A stretch of DNA of 64,000 nt from NCBI GenBank assembly GCA_964035545.1, contig OZ037771.1, positions 186,001 to 250,000 of the forward strand, in the 5' to 3' direction. The translations under genes and the position numbers were made by a program. Below the pieces are notes generated by a model. The model was not told where the DNA came from, ran no database searches, and was given only the letters and a program-made list of their open reading frames with translations. This document shows, one piece after another, positions 12,085 to 25,000 of the stretch. The stretch is from Bugula neritina (Eukaryota > Bryozoa > Gymnolaemata > Cheilostomatida > Bugulidae). Every line of letters starts with the position of its first letter. Position 1 is the first letter of the stretch.

Positions 12085-12645
12085 TGGCTCTGTCCACACA
12101 CTAGTGGCTCTGTCCACAGACTAGTGGCTCTGTCCACACACTAGTGGCTCTGTCCACACACTAGTGGCTCTGTCCACAGACTAGTGGCTCTGTCCACAGA
12201 CTAGTGGCTCTATCCACACACTAGTGGCTCTGTCCACAGACTAGTGGCTCTGTACACACACTAGTGGCTCTGTACACACACTAGTGGCTCTGTCCACACA
12301 CTAGTGGCTCTGTCCACACACTAGTGGCTCTGTCCACACACTAGTGGCTCTGTCCACAGACTAGTGGCTCTGTCCACACACTAGTGGCTCTATCCACAGA
12401 CTAGTGGCTCTGTCCACAGACTAGTGGCTCTATCCACACACTAGTGGCTCTGTCCACAGACTAGTGGCTCTGTCCACACACTAGTGGCTCTGTCCACACA
12501 CTAGTGGCTCTGTCCACACACTAGTGGCTCTGTCCACAGACTAGTGGCTCTGTCCACACACTAGTGGCTCTATCCACAGACTAGTGGCTCTGTCCACAGA
12601 CTAGTGGCTCTATCCACACACTAGTGGCTCTGTCCACAGACTAGT
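12061..12645. repeat. 20-bp minisatellite in the 3′UTR copied from the last codons
   Basis: About 28 copies of CTAGTGGCTCTGTCCACACA follow the stop codon. The first, divergent copy (12061–12080) is coding and encodes the end of the protein (LVALPTD). The repeat therefore seems to have grown from the terminal codons into the untranslated region. Confidence 0.95.
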
Positions 12646-12885
12646 AACGAGATAGAAGCTGCCAGACATTTACATTTCTAGGTTATATCCTGCAGTGCTA
12701 ATCATCTAATACTGTATTATACTGTTTAAATATTATTATCTCAAGTTTCAACACCTTTGACATAGCCCCACCAAGCTTTGCATATGATGATTTGTCACTA
12801 TTTATTGTTTTTTATTTTATAACATTTAAAATGTCAGTTGTAAATATTAGCATCTGCTTACGGCAATGTATGTATCTCATGGGCA

Positions 12886-12891
12886 AATAAA
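12886..12891 (+). terminator. Polyadenylation signal of the zinc-finger gene
   Basis: AATAAA lies about 800 bp after the stop codon at 12084, just before the next gene and followed by T/G-rich sequence. Confidence 0.55.
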
Positions 12892-13087
12892 TCCTGTTTG
12901 TAGACACTCTTACAGCTGCATGTTTACAAAACATTTTGAGTTATTTAACTAATGTGACCTCATAACATTGTTTTAAGACAACATTGTGTATTCCTTAATG
13001 TATTTCATAACGCAATCATCCACCAGTGTTTTTAGTCAGTTGTTGAAAAGATACGCACAGAACTATAACATGCAATGAACGGAAGTT

Positions 13088-16000
13088 ATGGGTTTACTGA
13101 ATATTTCACTGCTGTTTATATCACTATTCTCTCTTCTCTTTCACCCTGCTTTTCCTAGCAAGCGTAAGTATGTTTATCAACTGTGAGCAGATGTGTACCA
13201 CTTATCATGTCTTCTTTGTCTATTCGCCATAATCTCTTGGCCTTCAGAGGTATATTTCTAGTACACCTCATCAGACTGGTCCGGTACTAGTTTAATACAA
13301 GCCTGATACTCACATTCTGGCCAGTTCTCTTCTCACCTGTGAAGTTCAAGTTGTTACTCTAATGCAGGAAGTATTGGGTTGAACATTTCTTGTTTCATGA
13401 ATCTCTGTTGTAGGCCCAGTATGTTCACTGCAGGAGCTCTCCGAAGGCCTCGTACCATGCGGAATGAAAGCTGCTCAACCTTTCCTTAGATCTGTGCAAG
13501 ACGCGTGTAGGTCTTATTCAGCTTTCTACCTGTTCTCATTGGCTCATCAGTTACTAAAATCCATATTCAATATTGCTTGTGTGATTGAAAATTCATTTGT
13601 TGCAGTGCCTGAAGGGTGTCTGGTCGTAGCTGGGATGGATATACTTCAGTACTTCCTATTTGCCACTGGACACTCATCTCATATGATTTATATCGACTCT
13701 TCACTGAGAAAGGAGGTTGGGGAAAAAGTGGAACATCACTCTGCAGTTCTCAGTGCAGGTTGCTGGACTGTATTACTCTAACTATACAGTTGTCAACACA
13801 TTGTACTCTATACAGTTGTCAACACATTGTACTCTATACAGTTGTCAACACATTGTACTCTATACAGTTGTCAACACACTGTACTCTATACAGCTGTCAA
13901 CACATTGTACTCTATACAGTTGCCAACACATTGTAATCTACACAGTTGCCAACACATTGTAATCTACACAGTTGTCAACACACTCTGTTTTAGCGGTGGG
14001 TACGAGTCAGGTGGAATGGAGTCCTACGGCTCTTCTTCATTGGACAGAGATCACCTCTCGTTTGTCAGAGTTCTTGAAGAAAGATGTAGTAGATAGGACA
14101 GAGTTACATCGTCTCACAGAGAATAGCGCAGATGACCTTTATACTCTAAGGCTAATGTTGAATCAAATTGATGTGGAGTACTTGGTTAGAGAACTTTCAA
14201 AAACTCATTTCTACAATGGCACCACAGCTTTGAATATGGTAATACAGTACACTCTCATAGGGAGTTTAACTCCTCAAACTGTAATCATTTCATTGTTGGA
14301 CCGAGTTGACTTAGAGTCACACTGAGTAGAGAGTTACACTGAGTAGAGAGTTACACTGAGTAGAGAGTTACACTGAGTAGAGAGTCACACTGAGTAGAGA
14401 GTTACACTGAGTAGAGAGTTACACTGAGTAGAGAGTTACACTGAGTAGAGAGTTACACTGAGTAGAGAGTCACACTGAGTAGAGAGTTACACTGAGTAGA
14501 GAGTTACACTGAGTAGAGAGTTACACTGAGTAGAGAGTTACACTGAGTAGAGAGTTACACTGAGTAGAGAGTTACACTGGGTAGAGTGTTACACTGAGTA
14601 GAGAGTTACACTGAGTAGAGAGTTACACTGAGTAGAGTGTTACACTGGGTAGAGTGTTACACTGGGTAGAGTGTTACACTGAGTAGAGAGTTACGCTGAG
14701 TAGAGTGTTACACTGAGTAGAGTGTTACACTGGGTATTTGTCTACTGTTGTAGGAACTTGGATATAACATGTTTATGGCCGCAATGCAGAGTTTTTCTGA
14801 AATAGAAGTTGTTCTTGGATATCCATTGCAAGAGAGAAGTAAATCAAGTGATATGAAAGGGACATGGCCACCTCCACACTCTGGTGATATGAAAGGAACA
14901 TGGCCACCTCCACACTCTGGTGATATGAAAGGAACATGGCCACCTCCACACTCTGGTGATATGAAAGGAACATGGCCACCTCCACACTCTGGTGATATGA
15001 AAGGAACATGGCCACCTCCACACTCTGGTGATATGAAAGGAACATGGCCACCTCCACACTCTGGTGATATGGAGAATGATGAAGATGCTAATGATGGGAG
15101 GTAAGCTCTACATAATCTACCAACACTTCTTGTGACATTCTTATCACTCGTAAAAAACATCATACTTCTCTGTTAGTAAACTCACTATTATCCTTAATCT
15201 TTGACTCTACTCTGCTCTTACTAATGCCAAATAGCTTTCAACTGTTAATTATTTTCATTACTTCTCAATTGTCAGCGTTGTCACATGTTTGTTTTAGTGT
15301 AGTAGAATGTTTGACACAACGCAGCAAGCTTCTCCTCTCTCTTGCAAAGTTCCAGCCTTCTAATGGCTCCACAAGTTTATTCTGTTCAAATATATCAGAC
15401 TTGATAAACACGAGTAGACAGTTAACCCACCAAGAAACCCTCGCAGTGTGTGAGAAGCTGTTGCTGAAGCGCCACTATTTTCTGAAAAATAAAGCCTTGA
15501 AACAAGTTCTGGGAATTCTACGCCATGCTGGTATGTTGATCAAATGACAGCTTGCTGTATAATTTCTACTGAAACACTTAATAAAATAGTAATACTTATA
15601 TAGAGTGAACATGTATAGTATAGTGAGCAGCCTTAGTATATACTGTAGAGATTTGTTACACACATCTCTGTATGTTCAATCAATATCATGTTTTACTGCA
15701 ATCAAAGAAATAACTCGTTTTATAGACTGAATTTTCACTAAATAATCAAAGATATACTGAGCAATCAATTTTAAGGAAATAATTTAGTTTTATTTTATGG
15801 AATTTCTTTAGAATCTATGGCTTTGTCGATCAACACTGAAGATCCAAATGAGAGACAACTACGTGAGGATTTCCTGGTGGCAAGTGGTGACTTACTCCAG
15901 TATGTGTATGTATTGCACCATTATCTGTACACACTAGAAGACATTCCTGAGCAAGAAACAACCTCTCCTTTCTTACACCCTTCTACAGTATACTATTCTC

Positions 16001-19000
16001 GACCACCCCCTTCACTTTCCACCCCTGCACCTCCTCCTTCACCCCCTTCACCTCACACCTCTCTAACCTATCTCCAGCTGGAAGAGTTGAAAGGTTGGCT
16101 GGAGATTCTACGAGGTCTGGTCAAAGGTCAGTCTACTCTCTTTCTCTATCTGCTCTTTCACCTATTCCCTTGTGTGTCTGTTAGTTTAGGTCATCATATC
16201 TGGTAGTATAGAGTACAGTTCACATTGCTCTATATCTGGTAGCATACAGTTCACATTGCTCTATATCTAGTAGTATACAGTTCACATTGCTCTATATCTG
16301 GTAGCATACAATTCACATTGCTCTATATCTGGTAGCATACAATTCACATTGCTCTATATCTGGTAGTATACAGGACAGTTCTCTCAGACTTTGCGCATTG
16401 CTTTAAGCAACAAGTTGTTTCTAGAGCGTATGTATCTCTACCATGAGTATGATGTGTCTCTACCGTGAGTATGATGTGTCTCTACCATGAGTATGATGTG
16501 TCTCTACCATGAGTATGGTGTGTCTCTACCATGAGTATGATGTGTCTCTACCGTGAGTATGGTGTGTCTCTACCATGAGTATGATGTGTCTCTACCGTGA
16601 GTATGGTGTGTCTCTACCATGAGTATGGTGTGTCTCTACCGTGAGTATGATGTGTCTCTACCATGAGTATGATGTGTCTCTACCATGAGTATGATGTGTC
16701 TCTACCATGAGTATGGTGTGTCTCTACCATGAGTATGATGTGTCTCTACCGTGAGTATGATGTGTCTCTACCATGAGTATGATGTGTCTCTACCGTGAGT
16801 ATGATGTGTCTCTACCGTGAGTATGGTGTGTCTCTACCATGAGTATGATGTGTCTCTACCATGAGTATGGTGTGTCTCTACCATGAGTATGGTGTGTCTC
16901 TACCATGAGTATGATGTGTCTCTACCATGAGTATGGTGTGTCTCTACCATGAGTATGATGTGTCTCTACCGTGAGTATGGTGTGTCTCTACCATGAGTAT
17001 GATGTGTCTCTACCGTGAGTATGGTGTGTCTCTACCATGAGTATGATGTGTCTCTACCATGAGTATGGTGTGTCTCTACCGTGAGTATGATGTGTCTCTA
17101 CCATGAGTATGGTGTGTCTCTACCGTGAGTATGATGTGTCTCTACCGTGAGTATGATGTGTCTCTACCATGAGTATGATGTGTTACAGAACCTGGTGGTA
17201 ATATACAAGGAAACAGTTCTGTGTGCTCAGACAATGGTGACTGGCGGTTAAATGCTTTCTCCAGAATGGTGGATGTACTGAGACTTGCTAAGGAGCTGCT
17301 AAAGTCAAACGTCACAGACTCAGACATGTTTAGAAGGCTGGAGCACCAGACAAGTGAACTCCTCCTTCGAATAGTTCAGGCATCTGTTGTTAGCGGTGGA
17401 ACCGCATACAGTGGTGGGTATAGCAGTGTAGAGTGTATATATAGTACAGTGTATACAGTATATACAGTATAGCAGTGTAGAGTGTATATATAGTACAGTG
17501 TGTATACAGTATAGCAGTGTAGAGTGTATATATAGTACAGTATATACAGTATAGCAGTGTACAGTGTATATATAGTACAGTGTATATACTATGTAGTACA
17601 GTGTATACAGTATATACAGTATAGCAGTGTAGAGTGTATATATAGTACAGTGTATATATAGTACAGTGTATACAGTACAATGTATACAGTATATACATCT
17701 GTTACTCTGTAGGTAAGCTCAGTTACTGCATACAGTTTGAGAATAAAGTGGAGAAAGCCTACTACCAGAAAGTTCAGCTTTTCGCCCAGGAGATGACAAA
17801 CTGGATGAAGGCTGTGAGATGGAGACACGGCTGCCCTGCTGAGTTCCTTGTTGAGTTTTCCGCCCCTGTGCGGGAATCCCTCCAGCAGCTGGCAGATGTG
17901 CTGAGTGACCAATGGGGCCTCAGTTAGTATTATAATTTGACACAATGTGTTCTAGCGCTTGTTGATATATGCTAGTATGTGCTACTGTATGCTAGTGTAT
18001 GATACTGTATGCTACTGTATGATACTGTGTGATACTGTATGATACTGTATGCTACTGTATGATACTGTGTGATACTGTATGATACTGTATGCTACTGTAT
18101 GCTACCATATGATACTGTATGCTACTGTATGCTACCGTATGCTACCGTATGCTACTGTATGATACTGTATGATACTGTGTGCTACTGTATGATACTGTAT
18201 GATACTGTGTGCTACTGTATGTTGATATACCTACTGTATGCCATCACATACTTGTACTTTTAGTTAGTAAGATGAAGTTTGACTGGAGTCATGGACCACA
18301 TAAGATTGTGCATAAAGGCCTGCGAGCTGTGAATGAGATGCTAGCTGAGGGTGTCATACCAGCCTGTCTAGTCATCTCTAAATTACTCAATTCTAAGGAA
18401 GCGCTGGCCCGGGCGACACTGCAGCTGCACACTCCCACCTTCCAGGATTTGCTCAAGGATCGGAAACCAGAAAAGCACGAAAAGAAGCGTCTACCAGGTT
18501 TGTGTTGTTACACCCTTTTCCTGTAATCACCTTGTCATTGATAAGTATGTATAGAGTGAGCAGCTTGTGAATAAATATATTAGAACCAAGTCTCTTAATA
18601 ATAAGACGACTGACATGATAGTCAAGGGGTCTAATTAAGGGTTGGTTTCTGCATCTTATAGATCATTGCAAGCTGAAAGCTGAAAAAGGTCCGTGTGAAC
18701 AGCAGCTGGAAAGGTGGTATTTCCACAACACTACTCGACTGTGCCTACCATTTATATATGGTGGCTGCAGAGGCAACCATAACAATTTCAACACTGAAAC
18801 TGAATGCAATCAAGAATGTGGCCAACCTGTTCATCCTCAACCTTCAAAGATGAAATATTTTCTCACAAGTTTTGCATCTTTTTTATCTGAATTGGCCCAT
18901 ATTGACAAGTTGCTGAATCTCACTCCAATAAACTATTCTGATGCGATTGAAAGTCTCCAGACTGTAAAACCTCTTGACAAGACACGAGTTCGTCGTTCTG

Positions 19001-22000
19001 TCACCGGGACTCCTATCAGTAATGAAAGCATCACTGGTGACACAGTCGGACTCACTACTCAGTCACTGTCATCCTCTACTCCTGAAATAACTGCTTCACT
19101 TTCTACTAGTGACACATTTGAACTCACTACTCAGTCACTTTCATCTTCTACTCCTGAATTAACTGGTTCACTTCCTGCTAGTACATCAGCTAGTGACACA
19201 GTTGGACTCACTACTCAGTCACTGTCATCCTCTACTCCTGAATTAACTGCTTCACTTCCTGCTAGTACATCAGCTAGTGACACAGTTGGACTCACTACTC
19301 AGTCACTGTCATCCTCTACTCCTGAATTAACTGCTTCACTTCCTGCTAGTACATCAGCTAGTGACACAGTTGGACTCTTTACTCAATCACTGTCATCTTC
19401 TACTCCTGAATTAACTGCTTCACTTTCAGCTAGTGGCACAGTTGGACTCTTTACTCAGTCACTGTCATCCTCTACTCCTGAATTAACTGGTTCACTTCCT
19501 GCTAGTACATCAGCTAGTGACACAGTTGGACTCACTACTCAGTCACTGTCATCCTCTACTCCTGAATTAACTGCTTCACTTCCTGCTAGTACATCAGCTA
19601 GTGACACAGTTGGACTCTTTACTCAATCACTGTCATCTTCTACTCCTGAATTAACTGCTTCACTTTCTGCTAGTGACACAGTTGGACTCTCTACTCAGTC
19701 ACTGTCATCCTCTGCTCCTGAATTAACTGCTTCACTTTCTGCTAGTACATCAGCTAGTGACACAGTTGAACTCCCTACTCAGTCACTCTCATCTTCTACT
19801 CCTGAATTAACTGTTTCACTTTCTGCTAGTGACACAGTTGAACTCCCTACTCAGTCACTGTCATCTTCTACTCCTGAATTAACTGCTTCACTTTCTGCTA
19901 GTACATCAGCTAGTGACACAGTTGAACTCCCTACTCAGTCACTGTCATCCTCTACTCCTGAAATAACTGCTTCACTTTCTGCTAGTGACACAGTTGAACT
20001 CCCTACTCAGTCACTGTCATCTTCTACTCCTGAATTAACTGCTTCACTTTCTGCTAGTGACACAGTTGGACTCACTACTCAGTCACTGTCATCCTCTACT
20101 CCTGAATTAACTGCTTCACTTTCTGTTAGTACATCAGCTAGTGACACAGTTGGACTCACTACTCAGTCACTGTCATCCTCTACTCCTGAATTAACTGCTT
20201 CACTTTCTGCTAGTACATCAGCTAGTGACATAGTTGGACTCACTACTCAGTCACTGTCATCCTCTACTCCTGAAACAACTGCTTCACTTTCTGCTAGTAC
20301 ATCAGCTAGTGACACAGTTGAACTCACTACTCAGTCACTGTCATCGTCTACTCCTGAATTAACTGCTTCACTTTCAGCTAGTGACACAGCTGAGCTCCCT
20401 ACTCAGTCACTGTCATCTTCTACTCCTGAATTAACTGCTTCACTTTCAGCTAGTGACACAGCTGAGCTCCCTACTCAGTCACTGTCATCCTCTACTCCTG
20501 AATTAACTGCTTCACTTCCTGCAAGTACATCAGCTAGTGACACAGTCGGACTCACTACTCAGTCACTGTCATCCTCTACTCCTGAATTAACTGTTTCACT
20601 TTCTGCTAGTGACACAGTTGAACTCACTACTCAGTCACTGTCATCTTCTACTCCTGAATTAACTGCTTCACTTTCTGCTAGTACATCAGCTAGTGACACA
20701 GTTGGACTCTTTACTCAGTCACTGTCATCCTCTACTCCTGAATTAACTGTTTCACTTTCTGCTAGTGACACAGTTGAACTCACTACTCAGTCACTGTCAC
20801 CCTCTACTCCTGAATTAACTGCTTCACTTTCTGCTAGTGACACAGCTGAACTCCCTACTCAGTCACTGTCATCTTCTACTCCTGAATTAACTGCTTCACT
20901 TTCTGCTAGTGACACAGTTGAACTCACTACTCAGTCACTGTCACCCTCTACTCCTGAATTAACTGCTTCACTTTCTGCTAGTACATCAGCTAGTGACACA
21001 GCTGAACTCCTTACTCAGTCACTGTCATCTTCTACTCCTGAATTAACTGCTTCACTTTCTGTTAGTGACACAGTTGGACTCACTACTCAGTCACTGTCAT
21101 CTTCTACTCCTGAATTAACTGCTTCACTTTCTGCTAGTGACACAGTTGGACTCACTACTCAACCATTACATTCCTTTGAAACAAATAAGGCTTCTGGCAA
21201 CCAGCAGTCATATCCTAGCTTCTTTCCAGCCAGTTCAACTGAAATGGCTCCAACACTCACTCATTCTAGTAGTTTTGACGCGATGGCTAGAGACATTATG
21301 TCAACTAAAGAGTTGACAATGATTGATACGCATTCACCGAGTACACTGGTACCCCAAACTCTTGCACAGGAAGTTTCTGCAGATTCTACTTTTCCACGCT
21401 CTCCTTCAACCCTGAGTTACACAGAAGAAGTGGACACTAATCCTGTCAGTACTTATTCGTACGCAGATGCTCTTACACCAAATGCTTCCTCTACTATCAC
21501 TAGAAATATAAAGATATTGTCCTCAGGAAACCCAAGTACTAGTCCATCAGTTGAATCTCAGTCAACTGAATCAGTCACTCATCAACAGCTGAATGCATCT
21601 CTTGCTCCGCTCTGCACCAACTCTTCTGGTGAAGGTGTTGTATGTACAACATATGCAGGTACATTGATTTCAAATGTATCAACATCCCATTTAACTTATT
21701 CATCTCATGTGACTGCATCATCATAACTCTATTGCATATTTGTTCACAGATTTGCCTCCCCCTGTCTCTGAGACCCAACCTTTCCTCGAAATTAACAGGT
21801 ATATGCATTTTGTCTGAAAACTGTGTTTGTGATGGGAATTATTGGGTGTTTACAAACACTGTTTAGGAATACACTAATCATCTTTTTTAGACTAATGTCG
21901 TCCATAATCAAACGAAGCCTCGCAGTTATGTTCATTGTGAATACATCTGCCAATCCCAATGTGTCTCTGCTTTGCTCAGAACATCTGGCCATCTTCTATC

Positions 22001-25000
22001 TTGAAGCTAACCTCACAGCTTCTTCTGCTAGAGATCTCTGTTACAAGATGTTTGATATGAAGCAGAATCTCACCACGAATGAGAATCTCATAAACATCTC
22101 CAACATTGTTTCATCCTTTGGTTAGTTTGAGTTTTCTCTTATTGTGACTATATATATTTTGATTTCTTGTAGCATTTTTGCTTTACCTTTTTTTACAAGT
22201 ATATCATTATTTCCTATTGTTTTGCAGCTTCCTCCAGGTACATGATCAATGTGAATAACGTAGATGAACTCGCTCACAAGGAGGTACTGGCGTCTTTCAT
22301 AGCTAATCTCACCAACATTGTTGAAAATCTTAATGAAGTTTTGAAAGATGAAGTAGCGAAGGTTCAACGACACAGAGTATCAAAGCTGAGTTAGTTAACA
22401 GGTTGAATAGTTCTTATCCATATAGCGATTTTCATTTTACCACCATGTTCTCCTCACATTATCTGACTTTGTGTTGATTTGTAAGTTGAAGGGGGGGTTA
22501 GAGCTAAGAGGAAGGTTGAGCAGCCCCACAACAGCGATACCTTTTACTCGATCAAAAGGTTTATCCAGAGTGTAAAGTCAGCATTGGAGGGCCTCTTCTT
22601 CCGTCAGAGGTATCAGCGTCAGGTGAATTCATTTCCTCTCAGTCTCTCTGTAATATTTGTATTAGGGTCATTTTACTTATTTTAGTACACGTGCTGGAAA
22701 TCTCCAGTTTTTAGCTATTTTTCACAAATTAGCTGCTAATGAACAAGGGCTTTTTCCCAAAACTAGTAAAATATGAATGAATACACCTAAATAATCAAGG
22801 TTCTTCTTAATTTTGCTTGATTTTCCATGTTTTTCCCCCAATTATTCAGCTACTTTTGATTGCAGGGTGTTATGAAAAAAGCATAACTCTCCGAAATCAA
22901 AAGTGGCTGAATAATTAGAAAGAAAACATAAGTAAAATGACCCATTATAATATATTATACTGTAGGTAGTATACTATGATATATTAAACTGTAGGTAATA
23001 TACTATAATATATTATACTGTAGGTAGTATACTATGATCTATTATACTGTAGGTGGTATACTATGATATATTATACTGTAGGTAGTATACTATGATATAT
23101 TATACTGTAGGTGGTATACTATGATATATTACACTGTAGGTAGTATACTATGATATATTACACTGTAGGTAGTATACTATGATATATTATACTGTAGGTA
23201 ATATACTATAATATATTATACTGTAGGTAGTATACTATGATATATTATACTGTAGGTAGTATACTATGATATATTATACTGTAGGTAGTATATTATGATA
23301 TATTATACTGTAGTAGTATACTATGATATATTATACTGTAGGTAGTATACTATGATATATTATACTGTAGGTAGTATACTATGATATATTATACTGTAGG
23401 TAGTATACTATGATATATTATACTGTAGGTAGTATACTATGATATATTATACTGTAGGTAGTATAATTATTATGATATATTATACTGTAGTAGTATACTA
23501 TGATATATTATACTGTAGGTGGTATACTATGATATATTATACTGTAGGTGGTATAGTATATAATATATTATACTGTAGGTGGTATAGTATATAATATATT
23601 ATACTGTAGGTGGTATAGTATATAATATATTATCCTGTAGGTGGTATACTATATAATATATTATACTGTAGGTGGTATACTATATAATATATTATATATT
23701 GTATCTACCTTTTAGGCTGAGGAAGCTTCAGATGGCTTGTTTGATGGAATAATCAATGGTATGCCTCATTAGTTTTTTTATCTGGTCCATTTATATTCAA
23801 AATTTATTCTAAATATGCTATTACTGAGGTACACTGATATTCAATAAGTGTAGCATTACTGAGGTACACTGTCATACAATGAGTGTAGTATTACTGAGGT
23901 ACACTGAAGTGATATATAATATAAATGCTATTCTTACAGCTGACAAATGCGGAACTCTCTCTAACTGGATGTCACCTCAGATGTTGAATTCTGTAAGTAT
24001 ATAGTGAGATGAGTATATCTACACTCTACTACACTCTACTATACTCTACTATACTCTACTATACTCTACTATACTCTACTATACTCTACTCTACTCTACT
24101 ACTACTCTACTCTACTATACTCTACTCTACTACTACTCTACTATACTCTACTATACTCTACTACACTCTACTATACTATACTACACTATACTACACTCTA
24201 CTATACTCTACTATACTCTACTATACTCTACTATACTCTACTCTACTATACTCTACTACTACTCTACTCTACTCTACTCTACTATACTCTACTACTACTC
24301 TAGGTACTCTCCATGGACCCAATGCTCATTTACTATAAGAATGCCTTTATGTTGCGCTGGGTGTTGAATGATGAGCCTATCCCAATGCTAAGAAATTTGG
24401 TCCTCCACCATCTTGGTAAAGACTGGCTGGATAAGAAACATTACGTATTCGGGCATGTGAAAAATGCCATCAATAAACATTGCAGGTAATGCCTATGTAC
24501 TGAATTATCTTGTGGTAATCCAGTAGGGCCGTGTATTCAGAACTGTGTGTTTGGAACTGTGCTGTGTTTACAGAGCCATGCACCAGCTGCACCCAGACAG
24601 CACATGTATGAAGCGAGGAGTGAGTCACATGCGGGGTTGTGCTGAGAAGTGGCCTCAACTCCGTCCTCATCTCACCAACTTTACGAGTCGCTACTGCAGC
24701 TCCTCCACACCTGATTCAGCAGTGCTGAAAGGTACTCACAACATACTTACTAGTATCTGAATATTGTCTAGACTTTCTTTATATGCAGTTTTGGATGAGA
24801 CAAGTAACAATCAGCTCCTACATTCTAGAGTTACGAGATAATTTCGCATCCATCACTAACATAGTGAGCTGTTTTCTCACCGACGGCCAGTTTGACTTCC
24901 TGTTTGAAAATGATCCTGATTTGGTGACAAAGCCGTTTAACGTCACTCTTCTCAGAGCTGTACACGAGTGTAAACTCTCCGAGGAGCTGAACGAGACCGC

